The notes under the pieces: model-generated | Told to the model about the DNA's origin: nothing | The model's input: only the letters and a program-made list of their open reading frames with translations | Databases searched by the model: none | Program-made: the position numbers and the translations under genes | From: Pseudolabrys sp. | GTDB lineage: Bacteria > Pseudomonadota > Alphaproteobacteria > Rhizobiales > Xanthobacteraceae | Reading direction: 5' to 3' | NCBI GenBank assembly: GCA_026125895.1 | Contig: JAHCKG010000005.1 | Span: 62,001-126,000, forward strand | Length of the DNA stretch: 64,000 nt | In this document: positions 54,980-64,000 of the stretch, in pieces | Position numbering within the stretch: the stretch's first letter is position 1 | Layout of the letters: each line of letters starts with the position of its first letter

Positions 54980-55381
54980 TTACGCCGCCGGGGCGTCGGC
55001 CGGTTCGAACACCGCGTCGATCTTGGACTTCAAGGTCTGGGCGTTGAACGGCTTGACGATATAGTTGGAGACGCCGGCCTTCTTGGCGGCGATGACGTTC
55101 TCGGTCTTGGACTCGGCGGTGATCATGATGAAGGGGGTCTCGGCCAGCCCTTCGTCGCCGCGGACCTCCCGGAGCAGGTCGTAGCCGGTCATCGGCTCCA
55201 TGTTCCAGTCGGAGATGACGAGGCCGTATTTGCGCTCGCGCATCTTGGCCAGCGCCGCGCGCCCGTCATTGGCCTCGTCGATTTCGACAAAGCCGAGCTG
55301 TTTCAAAAGATTGCGAATAATGCGGACCATCGTGGAATAGTCGTCCACGACCAGCACCGGCATCGACAGGTCGACGGCCAT
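54980..55381 (-). CDS. CheY-like single-domain response regulator
   Basis: 133 residues. The receiver domain has LVVDDYSTMVRIIRNLLKQLG (acidic pair), phospho-acceptor Asp in LVISDWNMEPMTGYDLL, Thr/Ser in MITAES and Lys in NYIVKPF. It lacks an output domain, so it acts by binding targets, as in chemotaxis. ATG at 55381 (MAVDLSMPVLVVDD) matches the usual start; ATG at 55393 is 4 residues longer. The CheZ-like phosphatase at 26.7 kb would be a natural partner. Downstream of ribF on the opposite strand. Confidence 0.9.
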   Translation of the reverse strand: MAVDLSMPVLVVDDYSTMVRIIRNLLKQLGFVEIDEANDGRAALAKMRERKYGLVISDWNMEPMTGYDLLREVRGDEGLAETPFIMITAESKTENVIAAKKAGVSNYIVKPFNAQTLKSKIDAVFEPADAPAA

Positions 55382-55602
55382 GATCTCATCCACGCCCCGC
55401 CCAGGGCGTCCCCACCGCTATTGTTCGTACTCTAACGTTCCGCTTTTGAATATCCGGTTAACTTGAAGGTTTGGTAACGGACTAATAACTCTTAACTCTG
55501 TCCATACTTGGATATGGCGGTTGCCACACATGGTGGCCAAAGCGTAAAGAGCGGCAACCCGCTGACACAACGGCCCGATTTGGCGCGAGAACCCGACCCG
55601 AC

Positions 55603-56580
55603 ATGAGCGAAGTTTCGTCCGACCGGCCCTTTACCGTCGTGACCGATGGCGAGCCGGGCGCGCTTGCCGGCGCCGTGGTCGCCATCGGCAATTTCGACGG
55701 CGTGCACCGCGGCCACCGCCAGGTGATCGGCACCGCGCTCGAGCGCGCCGCCCAACTCGGCCGCAAGGCGGCGGCGCTGACGTTTTCGCCGCATCCGCGC
55801 AAGTTCTTCCGCCCCGAGACGCCGCTGTTCTCGCTGTCGAGCGATATCAACAAGCTGCGCTTGCTGGCCGCCACCGGCCTCGACGGCGCCATCGTGTTCC
55901 ACTTCGACGCCGCCTTCGCCTCGACGACGGCCGAGGATTTCGTGCGCCGCATCCTGGTCGAGAAGTTCGGCATCGGCGGCGTCGCCATCGGCTACGACTT
56001 CCATTTCGGCAAGGGCCGCGCCGGCTCGCCGAACTTCCTGAGTTTCGAAGGCACGCGGCTCGGCTTTCCGGTCGATGTCGTGCCGCCCTTGGAAGACGAG
56101 GGCAGGCCGGTGTCGTCCGGCTCGATCCGCGAGACTTTGGCGCAAGGCAAGGTCGTGGAAGCCGCCGAACTCCTCGGCGCGCCATGGTTCATCACCGGCG
56201 AAGTCATCCACGGCGAAAAGCGCGGCCGCGAGCTCGGCTTTCCGACCGCCAATATCAGGCTCGATCCGTCGTGCCAGCTCAAGCACGGCATCTACGCGGT
56301 GCGCGCCGATATCGACGGCCAGCGCGTCGATGGCGTCGCTTCGTTCGGCACGCGGCCGATGTTCGACGACGGCGCGCCGCTGCTCGAGATCTTCCTGCTC
56401 GATTACGAGGGCGATCTCTACGGCAAGTCGCTCGACGTCGCTTTCATCGGCTGGATCCGTCATGAGCAGAAATTCCCGTCGATCGAGGCGTTGAAGAAGC
56501 ACATGATCGCCGACGTCGCCCAGGCGCGCGCCTCGCTGCTGCGCTCCGGCAAGGCGTTCCCGCGGTTGGGGAAGATTTAG
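55603..56580 (+). CDS. ribF: Bifunctional riboflavin kinase / FAD synthetase RibF
   Basis: 325 residues. The N-terminal adenylyltransferase domain has AIGNFDGVHRGHRQVI, LTFSPHPRKFFRP and VAIGYDFHFGKGRAGSP. The C-terminal flavokinase domain has GRELGFPTANIRLD and VASFGTRPMFDDG. It converts riboflavin to FMN and FAD. Monocistronic; followed by a 518-base non-coding region. Confidence 0.95.
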   Translation: MSEVSSDRPFTVVTDGEPGALAGAVVAIGNFDGVHRGHRQVIGTALERAAQLGRKAAALTFSPHPRKFFRPETPLFSLSSDINKLRLLAATGLDGAIVFHFDAAFASTTAEDFVRRILVEKFGIGGVAIGYDFHFGKGRAGSPNFLSFEGTRLGFPVDVVPPLEDEGRPVSSGSIRETLAQGKVVEAAELLGAPWFITGEVIHGEKRGRELGFPTANIRLDPSCQLKHGIYAVRADIDGQRVDGVASFGTRPMFDDGAPLLEIFLLDYEGDLYGKSLDVAFIGWIRHEQKFPSIEALKKHMIADVAQARASLLRSGKAFPRLGKI

Positions 56581-57098
56581 CCAGCGGGCGTGCGACATCG
56601 CCCCTGTTCTTGAAGGCCCGGGGCGAGCCTTTCCCTTTTTTTTTCCCTTCTCCGAAGAGAAATGGAGCGCCGGGAGGCGCCAAGGGGCTGGCGAGGCCCC
56701 TTTGTGGGCCCCCCTTGCGATCGGGAAAGCCCGCACGCCGTTCGGGTGCGGGCTTACGAGGCCCGCTCCTTGAGGCGCGCGCGCCGGAGGACGGCAGGGT
56801 TGCGAGGCCCGCCGCCACGGCGCTGCGCCTCCCGGCGCTCCACCGCCGGTCTCGCGCCCCAAGGGCGAAGACCGGTCACGGCGCCATTGTCGGGCGCCGG
56901 ACCCGGCCGCCGCGCCCGCCGCGTCATGACGGCGGCGGAGGCATCGGCCGGACCGGTTGAAACTATAATCCTAGGACTATAGACCGTCAAGCGGGGCTGT
57001 CATGCCGGACCGGCCGTTTACCCGGCCGAAGCCTTTGCGCCGCTAAAGTGCCCCTGCTAAACACCCCGCCGACCCCCTGATTTTGCCCGAAAAGTCGA
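56581..57098. other. 518-base structured non-coding region before ileS
   Basis: No convincing gene is present although open frames exist on both strands; they have skewed Arg/Pro/Ala composition and overlap hairpins. Notable elements are a 9-T run at 56636-56644, a 10-bp stem AAGCCCGCAC / GTGCGGGCTT at 56727-56755, GC-rich short inverted repeats from 56660 to 56930, and a near-palindrome at 56963-56982. It may hold the ileS promoter, a repeat element, or a non-coding RNA. Confidence 0.6.
56963..56982. promoter_or_regulatory. Near-perfect 20-bp palindrome with embedded TATAAT upstream of ileS
   Basis: CTATAATCCTAGGACTATAG is a palindrome with one mismatched pair and contains TATAAT at 56964-56969 and the central TCCTAGGA. 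It could be an operator overlapping a -10 element for ileS, 117 bases upstream of its start. No recognised regulator matches it by eye. Confidence 0.4.
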
Positions 57099-60000
57099 AT
57101 GTCCAAGCCCGAACGCGATTATTCCGAGACCCTGTTCCTGCCGCAGACGGATTTCCCGATGCGCGCCGGCCTGCCGCAGAAGGAGCCCGAGCTGCTCAAG
57201 CGCTGGCAGGACAGCGACCTCTATGCCCAGCTCCGCGCCGAGGCCAAGGGCCGCGAGAAGTTCGTGCTTCACGACGGCCCGCCTTACGCCAACGGCAACA
57301 TTCATATCGGCCACGCGCTCAACAAGATCCTCAAGGACGTGGTGACGCGCAGCCAGCAGATGCTCGGCTACGATTCCAATTACGTGCCGGGCTGGGACTG
57401 CCACGGCCTGCCGATCGAATGGAAGATCGAGGAAGAGAACTACCGGTCCAAGAACAAGCAGAAGCCGAACTTCTCCGACCCGGCAGCGATGGTCGCGTTC
57501 CGCCAGGAATGCCGCGCCTATGCGCAGAAGTGGCTCGACGTGCAGCGCACCGAGTTCAAGCGGCTCGGCGTCGAGGGCGACTGGGATCATCCCTATACGA
57601 CGATGAGCTATCCGGCCGAGGCGCAGATCGCGCGCGAGCTGATGAAGTTCGCCGCCAATGGTTTGCTCTATCGCGGCTCGAAGCCGGTGATGTGGTCGGT
57701 GGTCGAGAAGACCGCGCTCGCGGAAGCGGAGATCGAGTACGAGGATTACACGAGCGACACGGTCTGGGTGAAGTTTCCGGTGGCGAACAGCACCGGCGAT
57801 GTGGCGAAGGCTTCGGTCGTCATCTGGACCACGACGCCGTGGACGCTGCCGGGTAACCGCGCCATCTCGTTTTCGCCGAAGATCGCTTACGGACTCTACA
57901 AGGTCACCGACGCGCCCGCCGAGAACTGGGCCAAGGTCGGCGATCTTCTGATCCTCGCCGACAAGCTCGCCGCCGATGTGTTCAAGCAGGCGAAGGTGGC
58001 CGCGTTCGAGAAGGTGAGCGATGTTTCGGCCGAGACGCTGGCGGCGATCGTCTGCAAGCATCCGCTCGCCGGAAAGGGGTACGACTTTCAGGTGCCGTTG
58101 CTCGCGGGCGATCACGTTACCGACGATGCCGGCACCGGCTTCGTCCACACCGCGCCGGGCCATGGCCGCGAAGACTTCGAAGTCTGGATGGATAACAAAG
58201 CCGCGCTCGAAGCGCGCGGCATCAACACCGCCATTCCCTACACCGTCGATGAAAACGGCGCGCTGACCGCACAGGCGCCGGGCTTCGAGGGCAAGCGCGT
58301 CATCAACGACAAGGGCGAGAAGGGCGACGCCAACAACGCCGTGATCGCGGCGCTGGCCGAAGCCGGCAACATCATCGCGCGTGGCCGTCTCAAGCATCAG
58401 TATCCGCATTCGTGGCGCTCGAAGAAGCCGATCATCTTCCGCAACACGCCGCAGTGGTTCATCGCCATGGACCAGTCGTTCGCCGGCGCGTCGAGCGTGG
58501 CGGCCGTGGCGGCGACGCCGCGCGGCATCGCGCCGAACGACCAGCGCACCTTGCGCGAAGTGGCGCTCGACGCCATCGCGGCGACGCGCTGGGTGCCGGC
58601 GGCGGGCGAGAACCGCATCAACGGCATGATCTCGGGCCGCCCCGACTGGGTGATCTCGCGGCAGCGCGCCTGGGGCGTGCCGATCGCGGTGTTCATCAAG
58701 GAAAAACCGGACGGCTCGGTCGAAATTTTGCAGGACCCGGAAGTCGAGCTGCGCATCGTCGAGGCCTTCGACAAAGAAGGCGCCGATGCCTGGTACAAGG
58801 AAGGCGCGCGCGAGCGCTTCCTTGGGGCCAAGCTGTCCGCCGATAGCTGGAAAAAGGTCGACGACATCTGCGACGTCTGGTTCGACTCAGGCTCGACGCA
58901 CGCTTTCGTGCTCGAGGACCCGGTGCATTTCCCGCAGCTCGCCGGCATCAAGCGCAAGGTCGATGGCGGCGACGACACCGTGATGTATCTGGAAGGCTCC
59001 GACCAGCATCGCGGCTGGTTCCACTCGTCGCTGCTGGAGAGTTGCGGCACGCGCGGCCGCGCGCCGTTCGATGTCGTGCTGACGCACGGCTTCGTGCTCG
59101 ACGAGAACGGCCGCAAGATGTCGAAGTCGCTCGGCAACGTCGTCGCGCCGCAGGACGTGATCAAGGAATCCGGCGCCGACATCCTGCGCATGTGGGTCTG
59201 CGCCTCGGACTACGCCGACGACCTGCGCATCGGCAAGGAAATCCTCAAGACCACCGCCGACACCTATCGCAAGCTGCGCAACACCATCCGCTGGATGCTC
59301 GGCTCGCTGGCGCATTTCCATGCCGACGAGGCGGTCAAGGTCGAGGCGATGCCGGAGCTGGAGCGGCTGATGCTGCACCGGCTCACCGAGCTCGATGACG
59401 TCGTGCGCAAGGCCTATGCGGAATTCGACTACAAGAAGATCTTCGCGGCGCTGTCGGCGTTCATGACGTCGGACCTGTCGGCGTTCTACTTCGACATCCG
59501 CAAGGACACGCTGTACTGCGATCCGTATTCGTCGGTGACGCGCAAGGCGGCGCTGACGGTGATCGACCACCTGTTCCGCTGCACGGTAACGTGGCTGGCG
59601 CCGATGCTGTGCTTCACCGCGGAGGAATCGTGGCTGTCGCGCTACGGCGTCGACGCCAAATCGGTGCATCTGCAAACCTTCCCCGAGGTGCCGGCGTCAT
59701 GGCGCGACGACGCTCTGGCTGAAAAATGGCGCAAGGTGCGCACCGTGCGCCGCGCCGTCACCGGCGCGCTCGAAGTGGCGCGCGCCGAGAAGCGCATCGG
59801 CTCCTCGCTCGAGGCGCATCCGATCGTGCACGTGTCGAACGGCGAACTCTACGAGGCGGTGCTCGACGTCGACATGGCCGAAGTCTGCATCACCTCGGCG
59901 CTGACGTTGGTCGAAGGCGAGGGGCCCGAGAGCGCCTTCCGTCAGCCCGACGTGAGCGGCGTCGCCGTGGTGCCGAACCTCGCCGAGGGCACCAAGTGCG

Positions 60001-60116
60001 CGCGGTCGTGGAAGATTCTCACCACCATCGGCGCCGATCCGGACTATCCGGACGTTTCGCCGCGCGACGCCAAGGCGCTGCGCGAACGCGAGACGATGAA
60101 GAAGGCGGCGGTGTAG
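57099..60116 (+). CDS. ileS: Isoleucyl-tRNA synthetase IleS
   Basis: 1005 residues. Class I motifs: [15 protein letters not shown] (HIGH) and [13 protein letters not shown] (KMSKS). The long CP1 editing insertion with [14 protein letters not shown] and the DITAT-like region are present, followed by the anticodon-binding domain. The C-terminal zinc-finger region keeps only one Cys ([10 protein letters not shown]), so the Zn site of E. coli-type IleRS is degraded. It is the head of the conserved ileS-lspA-DUF3035-M16-M16 order; lspA follows after a repeat. Confidence 0.97.
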   Translation: MSKPERDYSETLFLPQTDFPMRAGLPQKEPELLKRWQDSDLYAQLRAEAKGREKFVLHDGPPYANGNIHIGHALNKILKDVVTRSQQMLGYDSNYVPGWDCHGLPIEWKIEEENYRSKNKQKPNFSDPAAMVAFRQECRAYAQKWLDVQRTEFKRLGVEGDWDHPYTTMSYPAEAQIARELMKFAANGLLYRGSKPVMWSVVEKTALAEAEIEYEDYTSDTVWVKFPVANSTGDVAKASVVIWTTTPWTLPGNRAISFSPKIAYGLYKVTDAPAENWAKVGDLLILADKLAADVFKQAKVAAFEKVSDVSAETLAAIVCKHPLAGKGYDFQVPLLAGDHVTDDAGTGFVHTAPGHGREDFEVWMDNKAALEARGINTAIPYTVDENGALTAQAPGFEGKRVINDKGEKGDANNAVIAALAEAGNIIARGRLKHQYPHSWRSKKPIIFRNTPQWFIAMDQSFAGASSVAAVAATPRGIAPNDQRTLREVALDAIAATRWVPAAGENRINGMISGRPDWVISRQRAWGVPIAVFIKEKPDGSVEILQDPEVELRIVEAFDKEGADAWYKEGARERFLGAKLSADSWKKVDDICDVWFDSGSTHAFVLEDPVHFPQLAGIKRKVDGGDDTVMYLEGSDQHRGWFHSSLLESCGTRGRAPFDVVLTHGFVLDENGRKMSKSLGNVVAPQDVIKESGADILRMWVCASDYADDLRIGKEILKTTADTYRKLRNTIRWMLGSLAHFHADEAVKVEAMPELERLMLHRLTELDDVVRKAYAEFDYKKIFAALSAFMTSDLSAFYFDIRKDTLYCDPYSSVTRKAALTVIDHLFRCTVTWLAPMLCFTAEESWLSRYGVDAKSVHLQTFPEVPASWRDDALAEKWRKVRTVRRAVTGALEVARAEKRIGSSLEAHPIVHVSNGELYEAVLDVDMAEVCITSALTLVEGEGPESAFRQPDVSGVAVVPNLAEGTKCARSWKILTTIGADPDYPDVSPRDAKALRERETMKKAAV

Positions 60117-60142
60117 GGCGGGGCGGCCCAGTGTTTAACCGG

Positions 60143-60234
60143 CCTCATGGTGAGGAGGCGCGGAACGCGCCGTCTCGAACCATGGGGCCGCCCATCCTTC
60201 GAGACGCGCACTGTGTGCGCTCCTCAGGATGAGG
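60143..60234. repeat. Intergenic palindromic repeat, family A copy 3
   Basis: CCTCATGGTGAGGAGGCG pairs with CGCTCCTCAGGATGAGG, and internal GGCCGCCCATCCTTCGAGACGCGCA resembles the core of the copies at 5025-5147 and 24070-24177. It lies between ileS and lspA, inside a likely operon. Confidence 0.78.
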
Positions 60235-60247
60235 CGGAGAGACGTCA

Positions 60248-60763
60248 ATGAACGTGAAGCAATATCTCTCCGGTCCGCTCACCGCCTTCGGCGTCACCAT
60301 CGCGGCGCTGGCGCTCGTCATCGACCAGGCGAGCAAGCTCTATCTCGTCTTCGTCCACGATCTCGACGCCAACCCGATGCGGCTCGGGCCGTTCTTCGAC
60401 TTCGTGCTGACCCGCAATTACGGCATCAGCTACGGCCTGCTGCAGATGCCCGGCGAGGCCGGGCAGTGGGCGCTGGTCGGCTTCAAGGTGCTGGCGGTGG
60501 CGCTGCTGTGGGCCTGGCTGGCCAAGGCGGAGGACCGGCTGACGGCGGCCTCGCTCGGCCTGGTCATCGGCGGCGCGGCCGGGAATACCATCGACCGCCT
60601 GCTCCATGGCTGGGTGGTCGATTTCGTGTTTTTTCACGTTTCCGGGGCAGGTTGGCAGTTCAAATGGTACGTTTTTAACCTCGCCGACGTGGCCATCGTT
60701 GCCGGGGTGGCGGGTCTGCTGTATGAGTCCTTCTTCGGCGGACGTGCCGTAAAAGCGCCCTGA
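60248..60763 (+). CDS. lspA: Lipoprotein signal peptidase LspA
   Basis: 171 residues with four membrane helices. Conserved segments are LVIDQASKLYL, the RNYG-like motif TRNYGISYGLL (usual NxGaAFG has altered residues), GGAAGNTIDRLLHGWVVDF and FNLADVAIVAGV; the two Asp in NTIDR and FNLAD are the catalytic pair. It cuts lipoprotein signal peptides in the inner membrane. ATG at 60248 follows a palindromic repeat. Confidence 0.95.
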   Translation: MNVKQYLSGPLTAFGVTIAALALVIDQASKLYLVFVHDLDANPMRLGPFFDFVLTRNYGISYGLLQMPGEAGQWALVGFKVLAVALLWAWLAKAEDRLTAASLGLVIGGAAGNTIDRLLHGWVVDFVFFHVSGAGWQFKWYVFNLADVAIVAGVAGLLYESFFGGRAVKAP

Positions 60764-60849
60764 TCCCAATGCAATAGGCGGCAATAGGCCGGTTCAGGAT
60801 GAAGTTGGTGCCCAATCCGGCGGACACCCGAACAGAAGGGGCAAGTTCC

Positions 60850-61572
60850 ATGATCGCTCGTCGCTCCTCCCGTCAGGCCGCGCTCGCGGCTTTGGTGCTC
60901 GGCCTCTCCGTTGCTGCGCTGGCCCTGCCGGCGCGCGCTGCCGACGCCGGTGACGATCGGCCGTGGGATTCCAAGCTGATCGGCAACCTGCTCGAAGGCC
61001 TCGGCCTGCAGTCGCCGAACAAGGACGCGATCGTCTATCAGGAGCGCGCGCCGCTCGTCATTCCGCCGTCCACCGATCTGCCGACGCCGGAGAAGACGGA
61101 TGCCGCCATCGCCGGCAACCCGGCCTGGCCGAAGGACCCCGATGTCGCCCGCAAGAAGGAAGCGGCCCGGCAGGCCCGCATCGAAGCGTCGAAATCGGCC
61201 GACGAGAAGTTCCGCGAAGAAAATCGCGTGCTCAATCCGAGCGAAATGACGCCGGGCGCCAGCGCCACCAACCGCATGCCGCGCGTCGGCACCGGCAACC
61301 GCACCGCCGGCACCTTCAGCGAAAGCAACCAGCGGCTGACGCCGTCGCAGCTCGGCTACAACGGCGGCATGTTCGGCAGCCTGTTCGGCGGCAAGAAGGA
61401 CGACGAAAGCGCGCGCTTCACCGGTGAACCGCCGCGCGCGTCGCTGACCGATCCGCCGGCCGGCTATCAGACGCCGTCGGCCGATCAACCCTACGGCGCC
61501 GGCAGCGATCGTAACCAGGCGCCGAAGGCGACCAATTATCTGGAAAGCAAGGGCGGCGACATTCAGCACTGA
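60850..61572 (+). CDS. DUF3035-like exported protein
   Basis: 240 residues. A signal peptide (MIARRSSRQAALAALVLGLSVAALALPARA) is followed by LQSPNKDAIVYQERAPLVIPPS and LPTPEKTDAAI, as in DUF3035 proteins that often follow lspA in alphaproteobacteria. The rest is charged and Gly/Asn/Pro-rich, probably disordered. Unlike many relatives it has no clear lipobox cysteine. ATG at 60850 with AAGGGG upstream is chosen over 60799. Function unknown. Confidence 0.75.
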   Translation: MIARRSSRQAALAALVLGLSVAALALPARAADAGDDRPWDSKLIGNLLEGLGLQSPNKDAIVYQERAPLVIPPSTDLPTPEKTDAAIAGNPAWPKDPDVARKKEAARQARIEASKSADEKFREENRVLNPSEMTPGASATNRMPRVGTGNRTAGTFSESNQRLTPSQLGYNGGMFGSLFGGKKDDESARFTGEPPRASLTDPPAGYQTPSADQPYGAGSDRNQAPKATNYLESKGGDIQH

Positions 61573-61671
61573 CGCGCGCGTCGCGCGCCGTTCGCGTGAG
61601 CGTCATCGCCGGTCTGCCTGATGAGCCGTCGCGTGGGGCGACGCCAACGCTAACGCCATAGGGTCTGCTTC

Positions 61672-63099
61672 GTGGATTTCAGACAACTCGTCGAACGCGC
61701 CGGCGCCATGACCGTGGCGGCAGCGCTTGCGCTGTCGTTTGCGCCGGCTAACGCCGCCGAGCAGAGCGGACCGAAGATTTCCGATTTCAAGCTCGACAAC
61801 GGCCTCGAACTCGTCGTCATTCCCGATCACCGCGCGCCGGTGGTCACGCACATGATCTGGTACAAGGTCGGCGCCGCCGACGAGACCGCGGGCAAATCCG
61901 GTCTGGCGCATTTCCTCGAGCATCTGATGTTCAAGGGCACGGCGAAGAATCCGGCGGGACGCTTCTCGCAGGTCGTTGCCGGCATGGGCGGCCAGGAAAA
62001 CGCCTTCACCTCGAGCGATTACACCGGCTATTACCAGCGCGTGCCGAGCGAGAAGCTGAAGCAGGTGATGAGCTTCGAAGCCGACCGCATGACCGGCCTG
62101 GTGCTGACCGACGCCGTCGTGCTGCCCGAGCGCGACGTCATCCTCGAAGAGCGCAACCAGCGCATGGAGAACAATCCGCGCGCCCGGCTCGGCGAGCAGA
62201 TGGACGCCGCGCTGTTCCTCAATTCGCCCTATGGCCGGCCGGTGATCGGCTGGCGCCACGAGATGGAAGGCCTGACCAAGGACGACGCCATCGGTTTCTA
62301 CCGGCGCTTCTACGGACCGAACAACGCCGTGGTCGTGGTCGCCGGCGACATCGAGCCGGAGCAGGCGCTGGCTTTCGCCAAGGAAACCTACGGCGCGCTC
62401 AAGCCGCACGCCGACATCGCGCCGCGGGCGCGGCCGCAGGAGCCGCCGCCGGCCGCGGCGCGTTCGCTGACGCTGGCCGATCCGCGCGTCGAGCAGCCGA
62501 CCTTGCAGCGCTCCTATCTGGTGCCGTCGTTCCACACCGCCCAGGCGGGCGAGTCCGAGGCGCTCGAGGTGCTGGCGCATATTCTCGGCGCCGGCTCGAA
62601 CAGCCGGCTCTATCGCGCGCTGGTGGTGGACAAGCATGTCGCGACCAGCGCCGGCGCTTATTACGACTCCTCCGCCTATGACCTGTCGAAGTTCGGCGTC
62701 TATGGCGCGCCGGCCGAGGGCGTGAGCCTGCCGCAGCTCGAAGCCGACATCGACGCGGTGATCGCCGACATGATCGACAAGGGCGTCAGCGACGACGAAC
62801 TCGAGCGCTCGAAATCGCGGCTGGTGGCCGACGCCATCTACGCGCAGGACAACCAGGCGATGATGGCGCGCTGGTACGGCCAGGCGCTGATGTCGGGCGC
62901 CACCGTGAACGACGTGCAGAAGTGGCCGGAGCGCATCCGCGCCGTCACCGCGGCGCAGGTCAAGGACGCGGCGCTCAAATGGCTCGACAGGAAGCGTTCG
63001 GTCACCGGCTATCTAGTCAAGGAAACGACGCCCGCCGTCAACAAGGCGGAGCAGGCGCCGCCGGCAAAATCCGGCAGCACCGGGGAGAAGCGGTCATGA
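61672..63099 (+). CDS. M16 family zinc metallopeptidase (pitrilysin type, catalytic)
   Basis: 475 residues. A signal region (MTVAAALALSFAPANAAE) precedes the inverted zinc motif HFLEH at residues 80-84, with the distal Glu in the VILEERNQRMENNPRARLGEQ segment. VVVVAGDIEPEQALAFAKETYG and the R/Y-type pattern near the C-terminus fit M16B peptidases, which degrade peptides in the periplasm. GTG at 61672 is the best start. Its stop overlaps the start of the second M16 gene (ATGA), suggesting an obligate pair. Confidence 0.92.
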   Translation: MDFRQLVERAGAMTVAAALALSFAPANAAEQSGPKISDFKLDNGLELVVIPDHRAPVVTHMIWYKVGAADETAGKSGLAHFLEHLMFKGTAKNPAGRFSQVVAGMGGQENAFTSSDYTGYYQRVPSEKLKQVMSFEADRMTGLVLTDAVVLPERDVILEERNQRMENNPRARLGEQMDAALFLNSPYGRPVIGWRHEMEGLTKDDAIGFYRRFYGPNNAVVVVAGDIEPEQALAFAKETYGALKPHADIAPRARPQEPPPAAARSLTLADPRVEQPTLQRSYLVPSFHTAQAGESEALEVLAHILGAGSNSRLYRALVVDKHVATSAGAYYDSSAYDLSKFGVYGAPAEGVSLPQLEADIDAVIADMIDKGVSDDELERSKSRLVADAIYAQDNQAMMARWYGQALMSGATVNDVQKWPERIRAVTAAQVKDAALKWLDRKRSVTGYLVKETTPAVNKAEQAPPAKSGSTGEKRS

Positions 63100-64000
63100 T
63101 GCGGCTTCTCGCAGGCGCCGCTGGCGCACTGATGCTGGCGCTGGTGCAGATCGCACCGGCGGCCGCCATGACCATCGAGCCGGTGGTCAGCCCCAAGGGC
63201 ATTTCTTTCTGGCTGGTGCGGGAAAAGGCCGTGCCGCTGGTGGCGCTCAACTACGCCTTCAAGGGCGGCGCGGCGCAGGATCCGGCCGGCAAGGGCGGCA
63301 CCGCCAATCTGGTCGCCGACACGCTCGACGAAGGCGCCGGCGATCTCGACAGCAAGGCATTCCACGACCGCCTGGAACGGCGCGCCATCGAACTGTCGTT
63401 CAGCGCCAACCGCGACGAATTCCGCGGCTCGCTGCGCGCGCTCAACGAACATCGCGACGAGGCCTTCGACCTGCTGCGCAAGGCGCTCGCCGAGCCGCGC
63501 TTCGAGCCGTCGGCGGTCGAGCGCGTGCGCGGTCAGGAACTGGCGGGGCTGCGCCGCGAGATCACCAACCCCAACAACATTGCCGGCCGCACCTGGTGGC
63601 AGACGGCGTTTCCCGGTCATCCCTACGGGCTCGAGACCAAGGGCTCGCTCGAGACCGTGCCGGCGATCACCCCCGCCGACCTGCGCGACTTCACCAAGCG
63701 CGTCTTTGCGCGCAACGGGCTCACCGTCTCCATCGTCGGCGACATCGACGACAAGACCGCCGGCGCGCTGATCGACAAGGCGTTCGGCGATCTGCCGGCG
63801 GCGAACGATCTCAAGCCGGTTGCCGACGTCAAGCCGCAAGGCCTCGGCCGCCGCATCGTCGCGGAATTGAACGTGCCGCAGGCGGTGATCACCTTCGGCG
63901 GTCCGGGCATTGCCCGCAACGATCCGGATTTCATGGCGGCCTATATCGTCAATCACATCCTCGGCGGCGGCTCGTTCTCGTCGCGGCTCTACAAGGAAGT
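63096..64000 (+). CDS. M16 family peptidase-like subunit, non-catalytic (3' end outside window)
   Basis: The first 301 residues are visible; the gene continues beyond the window. A signal peptide (MMRLLAGAAGALMLALVQIA) is followed by the M16 fold, with FWLVREKAVPLVALNYAFKGGAAQDPAGKGGTANLVADTLDEG. Where catalytic partners have HxxEH, this protein has NLVAD, so zinc binding is lost. Such inactive subunits pair with the catalytic M16 encoded just upstream. ATG at 63096 overlaps the preceding stop. Confidence 0.9.
   Translation, partial: MMRLLAGAAGALMLALVQIAPAAAMTIEPVVSPKGISFWLVREKAVPLVALNYAFKGGAAQDPAGKGGTANLVADTLDEGAGDLDSKAFHDRLERRAIELSFSANRDEFRGSLRALNEHRDEAFDLLRKALAEPRFEPSAVERVRGQELAGLRREITNPNNIAGRTWWQTAFPGHPYGLETKGSLETVPAITPADLRDFTKRVFARNGLTVSIVGDIDDKTAGALIDKAFGDLPAANDLKPVADVKPQGLGRRIVAELNVPQAVITFGGPGIARNDPDFMAAYIVNHILGGGSFSSRLYKE

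Noticed and set aside
56610-56960. 116-codon plus-strand frame upstream of ileS
   Set aside because: Composition is Arg/Pro/Gly-rich and follows the hairpin repeats; a second frame (56662-56982) is equally open, so neither is convincing.

Overview
The window is a GC-rich chromosomal segment of an alphaproteobacterium, most likely of the order Hyphomicrobiales (Rhizobiales), in the Xanthobacteraceae/Bradyrhizobiaceae neighbourhood. This is inferred from gene content and order: groES-groEL behind a CIRCE element, HisZ-type histidine biosynthesis, ileS-lspA-DUF3035-M16-M16, a TipF-like degenerate EAL protein, CheZ/CheY proteins, and many intergenic palindromes of the kind common in this group. 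No rRNA, tRNA, CRISPR array, transposase or phage gene was recognised. The segment reads as core chromosome with small accessory islands.

Layout. 1-2.9 kb: end of a ThDP enzyme, a TetR regulator, and a GNAT acetyltransferase/universal stress protein pair behind an FNR/FixK-type palindrome. 2.9-8.7 kb: a cytochrome c opposite glcD-glcE-[TPP riboswitch-thiM]-glcF, a glycolate oxidase locus split by a thiamine-salvage gene. 8.8-14.7 kb: a Lys/Ala-rich histone-H1-like protein, a fatty acid hydroxylase, a ketopantoate-reductase-like protein, a TorF-type porin and an SbmA/BacA-like ABC exporter. 15-19.5 kb: TRAP transporter dctP-dctQ-dctM with an amidase. 19.4-24.7 kb: a dienelactone hydrolase, a META-like protein, a CDF metal transporter and groES-groEL. 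24.8-31.9 kb: a lipoprotein, MFS, CheZ, an L,D-transpeptidase with a (CAG)11 tract, DUF2076, and a ChbG/HpnK-GT2 pair divergent from GtrA.

31.9-41.7 kb: threonine synthase, a small secreted protein, a Cys/Met-metabolism PLP enzyme, phnD-phnC-phnE-phnE, then an ArsR-flavoprotein-MFS module with the same 16-bp operator before arsR and before the flavoprotein. 41.7-47.5 kb: hisG, hisZ and hisS on the minus strand, separated by a plus-strand island of two tandem SnoaL-like genes and a DUF3617 gene, plus a newly noted 55-codon ORF. 47.6-56.6 kb: an omega-aminotransferase, a GT39-like membrane glycosyltransferase, a TipF-like protein, a HAD hydrolase, galactarate dehydratase, CheY and ribF. 56.6-64 kb: a 518-base structured non-coding stretch, ileS, lspA, a DUF3035 protein and two M16 peptidase-family proteins, the last running off the window.

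The strongest candidate for an under-described system is the ArsR module (38.7-41.7 kb). It has a regulator with a CC-x4-C tail, a flavoprotein with a cysteine-rich tail and an MFS exporter, without arsC, arsB/acr3, arsM or arsH in the window. Other leads are the FNR-type promoter of the stress-protein/acetyltransferase pair, the riboswitch-thiM insertion in glcDEF, and the SnoaL island inside the hisS/hisZ/hisG region.
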